Shown: positions 38,775 through 47,541, counted from the first letter of the stretch. The stretch: DNA of 64,000 nt from PALSA-612 sp963846915 (GCA_963846915.1 CAWJXV010000009.1:1674001-1738000), one strand, 5' to 3'. The notes: generated by a model from the letters alone, not told the origin. Made by a program: numbers and translations.

Positions 38775-39309
38775 CTCTGGCGCGACGCACCATGGTCAAG
38801 GGGGCCACAGACGGGGCCACACGCGAGAAGCAAGCCCCTTCTTCTTACTTGTTCAAGTTCCGCGCGTGCGCGGGGAACGACGTGCATGCGCTTTACAGCC
38901 GGTGAGCGCCAGCGCGATGACCGCGAGCGTGTTTACCCTGTCGCCCCCCGGTCACACCCCTGGCGCGTAGGCGCGTGCGTGCGCACGGAGAGCAAGAGCG
39001 TGCCTCGGTCGACCGCCATCCCTTTGCCGGTGCTGGGCTTCTCATCCTCCTGGTGGGCGTCGGGATCACGGCGGGCGGCATCGTCACGATCATGTGGCGA
39101 CCGCGTTAGCGCTCTCTGGTTTCGTCAAGGTCTCAGAGGGGGTGGGTCGGCATCGTCAACGCGCGCGGCAGGCTGGCGACCCGGCTAGCCGGGGGATAAC
39201 CGAAGTTCTCCGAGTAACTGGGCGGCTCACGTCACACGGGCGGGCGTCGTGCTCGATCACGCGCCTGAGCTGGCCGACCCGGTGCTCCGCGGAGAGCTCG
39301 CGCTCGACT
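38775..39309. other. Gene-poor stretch right of the tRNA
   Basis: No convincing gene is seen. A short direct repeat GGGGCCACA (two copies near 38800) and repeat R1 (38941-39014) lie here. Open frames in several phases look non-coding. The region starts the zone of gene fragments. Confidence 0.5.
38941..39014 (-). repeat. Dispersed repeat R, copy 1
   Basis: On the minus strand it reads GGTCGACCGAGGCACGCTCT and later GTGCGCACGCACGCGCCTAC, closely matching copy 2 at 40877. Confidence 0.7.
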
Positions 39310-39579
39310 TCAGCCCGTCCCGCACGCTCGCCGTGCACCCCGGGGTCGGTCGTACGCCCACACGACTCCGCGCGCCCGGTGTAGGAGCTCGGCCGGCGGG
39401 AGCAGCGCGCCGTGTTCGAACGCGACCGCGGCGAGGACGTCCGGCTCGACGTGGACGAGGTCGCCGTCGATGGTGACGCCGGCGAGCGGTTCAAGCAGCC
39501 GTGTGACGTCGCCGGCTGACAGGCCGACGCGGTCGGCGACCAGCGCGAGGTGCACTGTCGTCGTGGTCGCCGTCGCCAC
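39310..39579 (-). CDS. Hypothetical 89-aa protein, possibly a fragment
   Basis: The product includes VADRVGLSAGDVTRLLEPLA and GDLVHVEPDVLAAVAFEHGA, which looks like a genuine helical, perhaps winged-helix, protein. The frame ends abruptly in an Arg/Gly-rich tail, suggesting a broken C-terminus. I do not recognise a family. It lies among other truncated genes. Confidence 0.35.
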   Translation of the reverse strand: MATATTTTVHLALVADRVGLSAGDVTRLLEPLAGVTIDGDLVHVEPDVLAAVAFEHGALLPPAELLHRARGVVWAYDRPRGARRACGTG

Positions 39580-39640
39580 CGGCCGAAGCGCCCGGCCCTT
39601 TGCCGGTGGCCTTGCAAACAGGGGATTAACAGCGGTTGGT

Positions 39641-39646
39641 TAGCGT
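39641..39646 (+). promoter_or_regulatory. -10 element (TAGCGT) of truncated TolB-like gene
   Basis: TAGCGT lies 6 bases before GTG 39653; the promoter survives although the gene is truncated. Confidence 0.45.
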
Positions 39647-39652
39647 GGCCGG

Positions 39653-39892
39653 GTGGTGCGTTCGCTTCTTGGCTTGGCGTTGGTTGCGTGCGTTGTCGTG
39701 CCCGTGGCTTTCGGGGCGTCGGGGATTCGCAACGGACGGATCGTGTTCGTTGCCGACCGGCTGAACGGAACGTCGGGGATTGTCTCGATCAAGTCGAACG
39801 GAACCGGTAGGCGTAACCTGACTCACCGCTCTGACTTCGGGCCGGCACTGTCCGCGAACGGCCGCATGGTTGCCTTCACCCGAGCTCAGACG
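39653..39892 (+). pseudogene. TolB-like beta-propeller protein, N-terminal fragment
   Basis: About 80 residues: a signal peptide (LLGLALVACVVVPVAFGAS) and the first blade of a PD40/TolB-like propeller (GRIVFVADRLNGTSGIVSI, SDFGPALSANGRMVAFTR). The frame then runs without a stop into a response-regulator fragment. A complete member would have several hundred residues. It probably encoded a secreted or periplasmic propeller protein. Confidence 0.65.
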
Positions 39893-40132
39893 CTAACAGG
39901 CGGCGGGCTTTGCCTCGTCGGCGAAGCGGCCAACGCGCGAGACGCCATCCGGCTCGTCGTTGACGTCCGCCCCGACGTCGTGCTCATGGACCTCCGGCTT
40001 CCCGACAGCTCGGGCGTGCACGCGATCGAGCAGCTCGCCCTGCTCGCCCCCACCTCCCGCACACTGATCCTCACCCGCACCGAACACAACCGCGTGATCG
40101 AAGCGATCGTCGCCGGCGCCAGCGGCTACATC
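39893..40132 (+). pseudogene. Response-regulator receiver domain fragment
   Basis: In frame with the TolB-like fragment it reads LCLVGEAANARDAIRL, then DVVLMDLRLPDSSGVHAIEQ and IVAGASGYI. This is a NarL-type receiver domain with its phospho-acceptor Asp (in LMDLRLPD), but it lacks the first strand and the whole DNA-binding output domain. The fused frame continues to 40522 only because the antisense ankyrin sequence happens to be open. Confidence 0.7.
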
Positions 40133-40334
40133 GCCGCGGTGGCCTATCGGAACGCCGCGATCGACCGAGACGCGGTACCGGACGCGCCGACAAAAGGCGA
40201 TCATCCCGGCCACCTCATGGCCCCGACGCCAGGCGCTCACGCAGGCAGCGAAAGAACCCCGCCAGATCCGCTCGCAGCCGCAACGGATCGTGGCGGCCCT
40301 CACCGCAATAGGTCAGGGCCACACGAGCGTGCCC

Positions 40335-40627
40335 AGCCTGCCGGTATGCCGCCGTGGATGACGTCTTGGATCGCCGGGTCGGCGCCGAACTCGAGGAGTG
40401 TTTCGACCGCCGCGGCCTGGCCGGACTGGGCGGCAAGATGGAGGGCCGTCACGCCTTGGCCGTGGTCGGGGCCGCCGAACCTCCCGGGTCGGTTCACGTC
40501 GGCGCCAAGCTCGACGAGATGACGGATCGCCGCCGTGCGGCCGTTTGCTGCCGCCCAGGTGAGCGGGGTCCCGCGGTATGGGTCGCGTTGAGGTCGGCGC
40601 CGACCTGGATGAGCCGGTCAAGCGCTT
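40335..40627 (-). pseudogene. Ankyrin-repeat protein remnant, frameshifted
   Basis: The minus strand reads ALDRLIQVGADLNA, then after a frame change RGTPLTWAAANGRTAAIRHL and, in a third stretch, GVTALHLAAQSGQAAAVETL and LEFGADPAIQD. These are three consecutive ankyrin repeats broken by at least one frameshift near 40570-40580. Its start overlaps the stop of the DUF385-like remnant, so they were probably one operon. Confidence 0.7.
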
Positions 40628-40886
40628 CCGTGGCGCGGTTCGAGGACGATCACGGGCGTCTCGGTCGACCGCCGACCGGCATAGCCGTCGAGCTTCGGTT
40701 CGACCGCGACCCAGCGCTTCCACAGTCGATCACGCTCCTCCCCCCGACCGGGAGCGCGCGCACCGGCCGCGCATGCTGGCCCTCCAGGCGAACAACAGCA
40801 TCCGGGTGCGCCTCGAGGTTGAGCCACCACGAGGGATGGCCCTCGTCCCAGCCGTTCATCGCAAGCACGACGAGAGGTCGACCCAA
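40618..40886 (-). pseudogene. DUF385/deazaflavin-dependent nitroreductase-family remnant
   Basis: Frame one gives PLVVLAMNGWDEGHPSWWLN and EAHPDAVVRLEGQHARPVRA; the next frame continues GEERDRLWKRWVAVEPKLDG and TPVIVLEP to a stop at 40618. Together they are the C-terminal two thirds of an F420-dependent (Ddn-type) protein. The N-terminal part is missing precisely where repeat R copy 2 begins. Confidence 0.7.
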
Positions 40887-40950
40887 GCATGTTCATGCTC
40901 TCCGTGCGCACGCACGCGTCTACGCGCGCGAGGAGGGGCCGGGGGAGGAG
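40877..40950 (+). repeat. Dispersed repeat R, copy 2
   Basis: Contains GTGCGCACGCACGCGTCTAC, then GCGAGGAGGGGCCGGGGGAG. It abuts the broken 5' end of the DUF385-like remnant. Confidence 0.7.
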
Positions 40951-41056
40951 GGTGAAACGAACACAGGAGTCGTCGCTCGGGCTAAGCTTGCGGGCCTCTC
41001 TGTGACTTTGCCAGGCAGGAGACTCCTCCCGCCGAGAAAAGGCAGGCGAGCACGCC

Positions 41057-41107
41057 GCCCGACCGGGAGCTCACCAATCCGAGAACGGTTCGAGCGACGG
41101 GACTCCC
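41057..41107 (+). repeat. Dispersed repeat S, copy 1
   Basis: Begins GCCCGACCGGGAGCTCACC and ends CGAGCGACGGGACTCCC. The end motif recurs at least six times in the right part of the window. Confidence 0.6.
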
Positions 41108-41144
41108 CAAGGCCCCGGGATCCCGTCAAGAAGACGCGCCGGGG

Positions 41145-42470
41145 TTAACCGGCGCGGCAGCGTGGCAGACGACGTGCGTCACGAGCGGTCGGTTCGGCGA
41201 CGGGTCCGAGCGTCAACTCGGTGTCCGCAAACGGTTCGCTGGCGGCGCTGGGCGGGCTCTGACCGCTGAACAGTCTCTCGACGGTCGCCTCGCTCGGCCG
41301 TCCCTGGCTCCAGGTCGGATCGGGGAACCGGGCCGTGACGCGCAGATCGGGCGACGTCCGCGCCACAGACTTCCTGCTCGGATCGACGAGCTCGTAGCGG
41401 AGGACAACCCAGCGCTCGCGCCCCTCGACGAGGTCGTGGAACCAGCTGTCGTCATCGATGTGCCAGAACGCGTACAGCTCGTTGTCGCCGACGAACGTCG
41501 CGTACTGCGGGACCTTCCGTTGGGAGACGTTCACCGAACCGGGAACCGCGAAGACCTGGGCGCGGAGCCGCAGGAGCTGGTAGCGGTCGGGCGGCACGAA
41601 GAAAACGAGGTCACGGCTGAAGGCCACGCTCGAGTCCAGACGCTCGCCGTCGCCGACGAACTTCCCGGCGGCGAGGACGGCTGCCGGGCGTTCCTCCCAC
41701 ACGTCAGCCATGTATCGGGTCCGCTGCGGATCGGTAAGGAAGTAGTCGAAGAAGCCTTGCACGCGCGCGGTCGTAGCGAGCTGTGGGCATCGAACCACGC
41801 GCGAACCCGTGAGTGTGTACGTAGAGCCGAGCACGGTGACAGTCTTGGCACCAGCGTTCTGGTATCCGATCGTCGCCCGGACTACGTCGAAATCTCCCTG
41901 CCGACCGTCGGGGTGAAGCGCCACGGTGAGCGCCACGGCACGACCGGCGTGTGCGGGGATGTACTGGTTCTGGTACCAGAACTCCCATGCGCCGATCGTC
42001 GTCCCGACGACCCCGAGCGCGACGGCTGCCCCCACCTTCGGGAGCGTCACCTGGGCGTCGGTCGCGAAGAAGCGCATTCCGAGGAGTGACACGGCGACGA
42101 ACGCCAGCCCGACCACGAGCACCACCGGGCGCTGCGCACTCGCCGAGCCGATTGCGACGAAGAAGACGTAGAGCCCGAGAAGCATCGTGACGAAGAACGC
42201 GGCGAGGACGACGACCTTGCACGGCGGCCGTCCTCGCTTCGCCCACGGGCGCGAACGCACGAGCTGGACGAGGTAGTAGGCCGCGACCAAGAGCGTGACA
42301 CCGATTGCGACAAGCACGACGCCGCCGGCAGTCACCCCGAAGCCGGCCTGGCTTAGCGACACGTCGTGCAGGCCGATAGCGACGGCTGCCACGGCCACCA
42401 AGACGAAGAAGACAGCGAACGCGAAGACGGCCACGACCGACCACGGCAACCTGCGCTGCTCCGTGACCAC
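41145..42470 (-). CDS. Membrane-anchored hypothetical protein
   Basis: A 441-residue protein with four or five N-terminal membrane helices (about 10-32, 42-62, 80-102, 105-125 and 137-155) and a long extracytoplasmic C-terminal domain (160-441) rich in beta-strand-like segments. No family is recognised. GAGGAGG lies 4 bases before GTG 42470. It is intact and well coded, in contrast to the fragments on both sides. Confidence 0.75.
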   Translation of the reverse strand: MVTEQRRLPWSVVAVFAFAVFFVLVAVAAVAIGLHDVSLSQAGFGVTAGGVVLVAIGVTLLVAAYYLVQLVRSRPWAKRGRPPCKVVVLAAFFVTMLLGLYVFFVAIGSASAQRPVVLVVGLAFVAVSLLGMRFFATDAQVTLPKVGAAVALGVVGTTIGAWEFWYQNQYIPAHAGRAVALTVALHPDGRQGDFDVVRATIGYQNAGAKTVTVLGSTYTLTGSRVVRCPQLATTARVQGFFDYFLTDPQRTRYMADVWEERPAAVLAAGKFVGDGERLDSSVAFSRDLVFFVPPDRYQLLRLRAQVFAVPGSVNVSQRKVPQYATFVGDNELYAFWHIDDDSWFHDLVEGRERWVVLRYELVDPSRKSVARTSPDLRVTARFPDPTWSQGRPSEATVERLFSGQSPPSAASEPFADTELTLGPVAEPTARDARRLPRCRAG

Positions 42471-42814
42471 GGTTCCTCCTCTCCGAGACGCCGTTCTGAA
42501 AATCGCGGGTGACGCCCGGCACCGGAACGGCGCGACCGCAGGAGGAACGCCAGCACGAATGATGACGCAGCCGGAAGCGACTTTCAAACCCGCTGCTCTC
42601 AAGCAGAGCACGAGCTACGAGGCCGTAGGGCAGGGCGTGAGGGCGTGAGGGCATACGGGTTCTCCTGATGCGTAGCTGCCCCGGGGTCGACCGAAGCATG
42701 CTCGCGACTTCCGGTGCGCACGCGCCTACGCGCGAGGGGCGGGGGACAGGGTGAGCGAGCTCACAGATCACTGCGGCGCCCAAGTCGGCGGGCACGTTCG
42801 CGAGTCTCGTGCGC
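42471..42814. other. Intergenic region with repeat R copy 3
   Basis: No gene is seen. The region contains repeat R copy 3 (42684-42752) and, at 42751-42814, a GC-rich stretch leading into repeat R copy 4. Confidence 0.5.
42684..42752 (+). repeat. Dispersed repeat R, copy 3
   Basis: Starts GGTCGACCGAAGCATGCTCG and contains GTGCGCACGCGCCTACGCGC, then GAGGGGCGGGGGA. Confidence 0.7.
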
Positions 42815-42868
42815 GTTGCTTATGCGCGTGCGTGTGCGCGAGAAGCGTGAATGTGCTTCGGTCGTGGC
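42815..42868 (-). repeat. Dispersed repeat R, copy 4
   Basis: On the minus strand it contains GACCGAAGCACATTCACGCT, then TCTCGCGCACACGCACGCG. It supplies the last codons of the LPG-synthase-like gene. Confidence 0.65.
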
Positions 42869-43866
42869 ATCTTGTTGATGAATTTGTGTCGGGAGTCGAG
42901 GGCGATTGCCGTCCAGCCGAGTGGGACGAGGCCCCAGGTGCTGATCAGGCGGTAGAGCAGGACGCCGGCGATGACGCTGCCTGTTGTGTGTCCGAAGGCG
43001 GCGATGCCCAGGGAGAGGCTGGCCTCGACGGTACCTCCGCCGCCGGGCAGCAGCGGTAGGCTCTGGACGACCTGCGAGAGGGCGTAGACGAGCAGCAGAC
43101 CGGTGAGTGGCACATCGGCGTCGACGGCTCGGAGGGAGAGGTAGAGCGTCGCCAAGTCGAGTAGCCAGTTGGCAACCGCGAGGGCGGTGACCTCGATCAC
43201 TGTTCGCTGGAGCGGGGTGGCGCCGGGGATGGCGACGGGTGGTGCGAAGCGGCGTGTCAGACGCGCGAGCCCGCCTCGCGGGTGGCTCCCAGCGAGCAGG
43301 GTGGCAAGGAGCGTCGCCGCGGTTGCGGCGAAGATCGGCAGGCGGGCGCCGGCGAGCGGGCCGTGGTCCCCCGCGATCGCGACCCCGGCGACGAGCAGGC
43401 CGCCGAGTGTGGCGATGCCGGCGATCATCGACCAGAAGATCGCTGACGCCGCGGCACTCGCGTTCGCCCCTTCGCGGAGCAGCTGTCGGTACCAGTAGAC
43501 GACGGACGCGGCCGCGCCAGCCGGCAACGAGGCGGACATGGCAATGCCGCCGACCGTCATCCGTAGCAGCGGACGTTGGCCAACGCGGACGCCGCTTCTG
43601 GCGAGTAGTCTGCTGACGGTCAGGGTGTAGGCGAGCAGCGACAGCAGTTGCGCGGCGATCGCACTGAGCAGCAGGATCAGGCTCGGGTGACCGAGCTCGC
43701 CGATTGTGTGCTGTAGCGACGGCATCTGACGGACCGCGATCACGATCAGCGCTGCACCGGCGCCTGCCTTGAGCACGCTCCAGAGCGGAGCCGGGATTCG
43801 CGCCGCTTGCGCATGTCCGCGTGACCAGAACTCCATCACCATGCGTAGACCTTGTCGGAGTGACAC
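42820..43866 (-). CDS. LPG-synthase TM-region (YbhN/UPF0104) membrane protein
   Basis: A 348-residue integral membrane protein with about eight helices. It has the family segments GGIAMSASLPAGAAASVVYW, RLISTWGLVPLGW and the PLLPGGGGTVEASL loop. The family moves or flips lipids or isoprenoid-linked sugars in the membrane. The final 20 residues (KHIHASRAHARA) are encoded by repeat R copy 4, so the natural C-terminus was probably replaced. The start is GTG 43866. Confidence 0.8.
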   Translation of the reverse strand: MSLRQGLRMVMEFWSRGHAQAARIPAPLWSVLKAGAGAALIVIAVRQMPSLQHTIGELGHPSLILLLSAIAAQLLSLLAYTLTVSRLLARSGVRVGQRPLLRMTVGGIAMSASLPAGAAASVVYWYRQLLREGANASAAASAIFWSMIAGIATLGGLLVAGVAIAGDHGPLAGARLPIFAATAATLLATLLAGSHPRGGLARLTRRFAPPVAIPGATPLQRTVIEVTALAVANWLLDLATLYLSLRAVDADVPLTGLLLVYALSQVVQSLPLLPGGGGTVEASLSLGIAAFGHTTGSVIAGVLLYRLISTWGLVPLGWTAIALDSRHKFINKMPRPKHIHASRAHARA

Positions 43867-43949
43867 ATCGATCGCGGTCGTGCTGCCAGGCGTCCGCTAG
43901 TGCGGGTAGCACCTGCCGTCCCCCGCCGTAGTGCGGTTGGGGGCCGCGA

Positions 43950-44008
43950 GGCACACAAACTGCTTCCTCCGCACATCCCGAGCGCGTACGCGCGAGGGGG
44001 CCGGGGAG
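43950..44008 (+). repeat. Dispersed repeat R, copy 5
   Basis: Contains CTGCTTCCTCCGCAC, then GCGTACGCGCGAGGGGGCCG, the conserved 3' part of the family. Confidence 0.6.
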
Positions 44009-44040
44009 TTCGTCGAGTTGTCGGGTTTCGCGGTCAGGTC

Positions 44041-44097
44041 TGCCTGACCGGAGAGCCCAATCCTCCGAGAAGGGATCGGCGGACGACGGGACTCCCT
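44041..44097 (+). repeat. Dispersed repeat S, copy 2
   Basis: CTGACCGGAGAGCCC, then TCCGAGAAGGGATCGG and GACGACGGGACTCCC. It shares the upstream TTCGTCGAGTT motif with the copy at 61.7 kb. A partial further copy lies at 44100-44152. Confidence 0.6.
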
Positions 44098-44198
44098 GCT
44101 GGGACTCCCGACCGGAATCATCGGGATCGAATTAAACGACGAGACTCCCTGCCGCGGCGACGCTCGCAGCCGCGACGCGAGTGGAAGTATGAGTCGCG

Positions 44199-44747
44199 AT
44201 GAGAGCGGTCGAGCTGCTCTTTGCCGTCGGGTGGGCGGCGTTCTGGCTGTACTGGCTCGTGGCAGCTTTTTCTATGAAGAGAGGCCGCGTTTCTTGGTCG
44301 CGCGAGCTGCGTATCAGGGCGGTGATCGCTGTCGTCGTGATCCTCTTGATTCGCTTCGGAGCGTTTCGAGGCCACGGCCTCAACACCGATCCGTGGCGTG
44401 CCGGCATCGGGCTCGTCCTCTTCGCCCTAGGGTTGGGCTTCGCGATCTGGGCCCGCATCCACATCGGGCGCAACTGGGGCACCCCGATGACGCAGAAGAA
44501 CGACCCAGAGCTGGTGACCAGCGGCCCCTACCACCTTGTTCGTCACCCGATCTACTCGGGCATCCTGGTCGCGGGCGCCGGCACCGCCGTGGCGCTGAAC
44601 TGGCTGTGGCTAACCGCCGTCGCCCTAGCCGGGATCTACTTCCTCTACAGCGCGACGGTCGAAGAGCGCTACCTGACCGAGCAGTTCCCAGACGACTACC
44701 CCGTGTACAAGCGCTCGACCAAGATGCTCGTGCCCTTCATCTTCTAA
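44199..44747 (+). CDS. Isoprenylcysteine carboxyl methyltransferase (ICMT/PEMT-like) membrane protein
   Basis: A 182-residue protein with five membrane helices and the C-terminal SAM-binding signature of the family: VTSGPYHLVRHPIYSGIL, then EERYLTEQFPDDYPVYK. Bacterial members methylate small lipids or other membrane-proximal acceptors; the substrate is unknown. Intact, between two repeat-rich regions. Confidence 0.88.
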   Translation: MRAVELLFAVGWAAFWLYWLVAAFSMKRGRVSWSRELRIRAVIAVVVILLIRFGAFRGHGLNTDPWRAGIGLVLFALGLGFAIWARIHIGRNWGTPMTQKNDPELVTSGPYHLVRHPIYSGILVAGAGTAVALNWLWLTAVALAGIYFLYSATVEERYLTEQFPDDYPVYKRSTKMLVPFIF

Positions 44748-45133
44748 CCCGGAGCCGGTCTCAGAAAGCGACCGTTTCCTAGCCGACCCAGTCGCTGCCG
44801 GGACGCGAGAGCCAGGGGAGATTCCCGAGCACTCGCGCAGGCGACGGGTTTGTAACTAGACCGGATCGAGCGATGGGACTCCCACAGGGGCCCCACCCGT
44901 GAGGGGCCACCCCTCCGGGACCGGATCGGAGCGATGAGCCTCCCACAGCAGGTAGCCCTCCCCCCTGAACTCAGTCCGCCGCGCGGGACTCCCCGGGCCT
45001 GTGAGTGAGCGAGGCTCGAGCGACGGGATTCCCCGGACGAGACTCCCAGGACGAGTGCTGCGCCACCCATTCTGATTCTTAGAGCGAGACAGCCCTGTAC
45101 CAGGCTCGGTGCGTTGGTTGCACAGGTTGGCCT
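44748..45133. other. Intergenic region with repeat S half-copies
   Basis: No gene is seen. S-type ends GATCGAGCGATGGGACTCCC (44865), GAGCGATGAGCCTCCC (44930) and GAGCGACGGGATTCCCC (45017) occur in tandem, together with a GGGGCC-rich hairpin near 44890. Confidence 0.5.
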
Positions 45134-45487
45134 TCACGCTTGGCCGGAGGACGATCGTGACACCAACTTGACGTCGGTTTCATCAATCTCGAATTGCGCG
45201 GCGACCGTCTCAATCCGCACCTTCCGCCGCAAGCCGAAAGTGACACCGGTCGCGATGACTGTGCCCTCTGCTCTGCCACCAGCCTCTCCGAACGGGAAGC
45301 GCACGATATCGCCCTTCTGGAACCTGTTGCTCTTCACCGAGAGGAACACGCAGCTCATCTGGAATCGTCGCACAACGGCAGGCCAAGCCTGAACATCCTC
45401 AACACCGGTCACCGCTGGATACCAGCGAAGGCAAGCCGCCTGAATCGGGTTCGTCAACGCCGCCAAGACCGAGGCATCTTCTGAAGG
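45134..45487 (-). CDS. Hypothetical protein
   Basis: Up to 117 residues from ATG 45487. The C-terminal 70 residues (SVKSNRFQKGDIVRFPFGEA, GTVIATGVTFGLRRKVRIET) look like a small beta-barrel of KOW/SH3 type. The N-terminal part is less protein-like, and a start at the internal Met (MSCVFLSV) is possible. Repeat R copy 6 lies directly upstream. No family assigned. Confidence 0.45.
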   Translation of the reverse strand, partial: PSEDASVLAALTNPIQAACLRWYPAVTGVEDVQAWPAVVRRFQMSCVFLSVKSNRFQKGDIVRFPFGEAGGRAEGTVIATGVTFGLRRKVRIETVAAQFEIDETDVKLVSRSSSGQA

Positions 45488-45546
45488 CATGCGAGCGCAC
45501 ACGCACTGCTTCCCCGCACATACGCGAGGGTGGCCCGGGGGAGGGT
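45487..45546 (+). repeat. Dispersed repeat R, copy 6
   Basis: Contains GGCATGCGAGCGCACACGCA, then CTGCTTCCCCGCACATACGC and GGCCCGGGGGAGGG. It begins at the start codon of the adjacent minus-strand gene. Confidence 0.6.
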
Positions 45547-45610
45547 CGTCATCACCGTCTGAGGCACGACCAGCCCGGCTCCATGCCTATCTACTACGAA
45601 CGTCCGTCGC

Positions 45611-45830
45611 TCACAGGCCCAGCCGGAAGGGTGGGTACTCGTCGCGCATCAACGCCGCGTAAGCGACGACGCGGAAGACCCAGCGGTTCATGCCGAGCAC
45701 GAGCTCGAAGATGTCGCGTGGGTAGCGGCGGGTGAAGAGAAGCACGACGGCCGCGAACAGGACGAGCAGGCCGATCAGCCCGCCCCCGAACCAGCGGAAG
45801 TGCCCGGCGCCGCCGAGGGGATCGTCATTT
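45611..45830 (-). pseudogene. DUF4389 membrane protein, C-terminal fragment
   Basis: The minus strand gives FRWFGGGLIGLLVLFAAVVL, then FELVLGMNRWVFRVVAYAAL and MRDEYPPFRLGL before a stop. This is the repeat unit of DUF4389 proteins, which normally have about 200 residues and two such units. No start codon or N-terminal half is present in frame. Confidence 0.6.
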
Positions 45831-45955
45831 TCGCGCCTCCTCGAGGGTCGCAGTCGCCGAGCATGCCGGAAGTCTGACTCGCCGTGCCGGCGGGCGCTAC
45901 TGGCCGCGGTGCGCAGCCGAGGGTTCGGCTTCGGCGCTAGCCTTCGCGTGTCACG

Positions 45956-46636
45956 GTGAGGGTCCGCGACCTCAACTGGATGCAGCTCGAGGCCTACCTG
46001 CGTGGAGACGACCGGATCGTGCTCCCTGTCGGCTCGACCGAGCAGCATGCGTACCTCTCTCTCGAGACCGACAACATCCTTGCCGAGCGTGCGTCGGCCG
46101 AGGCGGCCGAGCCGCTGGGCGTCCCGGTGCTGCCGGTTCTGCCATACGGGGTGAACGGCTTCGCCGCGTTCCCAGGCAGTCCCACGCTCCGGGAGTCCAC
46201 GCTTGTCGCACTCCTCTCGGACGTCGTCGATTCGCTGGTCGGCCAGGGGTTCGCGCGGGTCCTCGTTGTGAACGGTCATGGCGGAAACACCGAGTCGGGC
46301 AGAGTGTGGACACAACGCCAGCCGGGCACGGCGGTTGTCTGGCATGAGCTTTGGGAAGGGCGACCGGACGAGATCGCCGCCGCAATCGATCCCGACTACG
46401 ACCATGCGTCGTGGTCGGAGAACTTCCCGTGGACGCGGCTTCCGGGAGTCGTGATCCCTGCACAGCGCAAGCCGCCGGTCGTGTGGCCTGAGAACGGAAA
46501 TCCGAGGGCGTGGAGGGAAGCCCTCGGCGATGGCTCGTTCGGCGGCCTCTATCAGCGGTCACCGGAAGACGAAAGCCGGCTCTGGGAGGCCGCGGTCCAG
46601 GCGATCCGTGCGCGTCTCGAAGCCTGGGAGGTATAG
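45956..46636 (+). CDS. Creatininase-family amidohydrolase
   Basis: A 226-residue protein. Metal ligands are in GSTEQHAYLSLETD and NGHGGN. Such proteins hydrolyse cyclic or peptide-type amides; MftE, the mycofactocin peptidase, is a close type, but no other mft gene is nearby. The GTG start at 45956 has TAGCCT 12 bases upstream. The C-terminus carries EDESRLWEAAVQAIR. Confidence 0.85.
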   Translation: MRVRDLNWMQLEAYLRGDDRIVLPVGSTEQHAYLSLETDNILAERASAEAAEPLGVPVLPVLPYGVNGFAAFPGSPTLRESTLVALLSDVVDSLVGQGFARVLVVNGHGGNTESGRVWTQRQPGTAVVWHELWEGRPDEIAAAIDPDYDHASWSENFPWTRLPGVVIPAQRKPPVVWPENGNPRAWREALGDGSFGGLYQRSPEDESRLWEAAVQAIRARLEAWEV

Positions 46637-46741
46637 AGGAGGCGGCTAAGCCGCTCGGGGATCATTCCCGCACGCTCGCGCAGCCGACTCTCAGCGCCGC
46701 AGCCGATGAGGCTGCTGAGGCCGCTCTGCCTCCTATCCCTG

Positions 46742-47017
46742 CTATGCAGGTGCGCGTCGCGTGACGAAGCCGTTCTTGGACGGTTCAAAGTGGTGGTACT
46801 CGTACAGATCGAGTTCGTCGATATCCGCAGCGGACGGCTCTAATAACTCGTTCTCGTTGCATCGGACTTCGGGGTCGCTCTGCCAAAGTGCTTGGGCCGC
46901 CGCATAGTTCGAAGCCGAACTCACGAGCCACACGTGACATTCGCGCGCTAGCTCGATGATCCGCTCCCCGTAGTTCGGGTCTAAGACGATCGCCACGCGG
47001 TGCTCGGTTCGCTCCAC
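46742..47017 (-). CDS. Hypothetical protein
   Basis: A 91-residue acidic protein (VAIVLDPNYGERIIELAREC, HVWLVSSASNYAAAQALW). GTG 47017 is chosen because GATACT lies exactly 6 bases upstream; the frame continues upstream to 47056. An alpha/beta pattern suggests a small cytoplasmic domain. No family recognised. Confidence 0.6.
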   Translation of the reverse strand: MERTEHRVAIVLDPNYGERIIELARECHVWLVSSASNYAAAQALWQSDPEVRCNENELLEPSAADIDELDLYEYHHFEPSKNGFVTRRAPA

Positions 47018-47172
47018 TCTTGGAGTATCGCCACGAGCAGACCGCTCAAGTGACATTCCTGCCCACTCGCGCAGACGAGAGTCCTGGGCGTGACTACAGA
47101 GTTGTCTTTACCCCTGACTGCCTTCGAGCGACAGAACGCTTGCACAGCCGAGCGCCGTCTCGCAGTCAGGCT

Positions 47173-47541
47173 CTAAGCGGCTGCCGATGGTGTCTTGTGC
47201 TGAGACCGAACTAGGTGGCGCACAGCTGGTGTCAGGAGGACGCCCGCCTGTGCTAGGCATAGCACCACGAAGAGGCTCTCGCTCACGCCGATCCGCGTCG
47301 CGTCCATGAGAGCAAGAGACACGACAGAACCCAGCGCCATGAACAGCCCGAACCCCCAGGCGACCGCCGAGCCGAGGGAAAGCCGCCAGACAAGCAGGCA
47401 CTGGATGAACACGCTCGCGACTACTCCCCAGTTTGAGGAGAAGCTGGGGTTGCTCTGCGGAAGCAAGGCCACAAGATCGAGCAGCGCCCAGAGCCCGGCG
47501 TAGACGACAAGCAGCTGGCGAACAGGCAACCCCGATCTCAC
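47173..47541 (-). CDS. Four-helix membrane protein, hypothetical
   Basis: A 122-residue protein with four hydrophobic segments (about 8-26, 39-58, 63-83 and 88-106). The start GTG 47541 is provisional. No family is recognised. Membrane location is inferred only from hydropathy. Confidence 0.55.
   Translation of the reverse strand: MRSGLPVRQLLVVYAGLWALLDLVALLPQSNPSFSSNWGVVASVFIQCLLVWRLSLGSAVAWGFGLFMALGSVVSLALMDATRIGVSESLFVVLCLAQAGVLLTPAVRHLVRSQHKTPSAAA

Larger units (their letters stand above)
43867..44198. other. Repeat-rich intergenic region
   Basis: No gene is seen. Repeat R copy 5 (43950-44008) is followed by TTCGTCGAGTT (44009) and by repeat S copies at 44041-44097 and 44100-44152. The order R then S is like that at 40877-41107. 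Confidence 0.55.

Noticed and set aside
38699..38887. Minus-strand frame ending KGPLGLEPRTGGL
   Set aside because: Its end is simply the antisense translation of the tRNA T arm and anticodon arm, and no protein family matches.
39156..39617. 154-codon minus-strand frame overlapping the 89-aa frame
   Set aside because: Ser/Arg/Thr-rich shadow composition; the 39310-39579 frame has better protein character.
40132..40522. C-terminal part of the chimeric plus-strand frame
   Set aside because: It is antisense to the ankyrin remnant and shows no protein character.
45956..46636. Creatininase-type gene as part of a mycofactocin cluster
   Set aside because: No mftA, B, C, D or F gene lies nearby; the family is broader than MftE.
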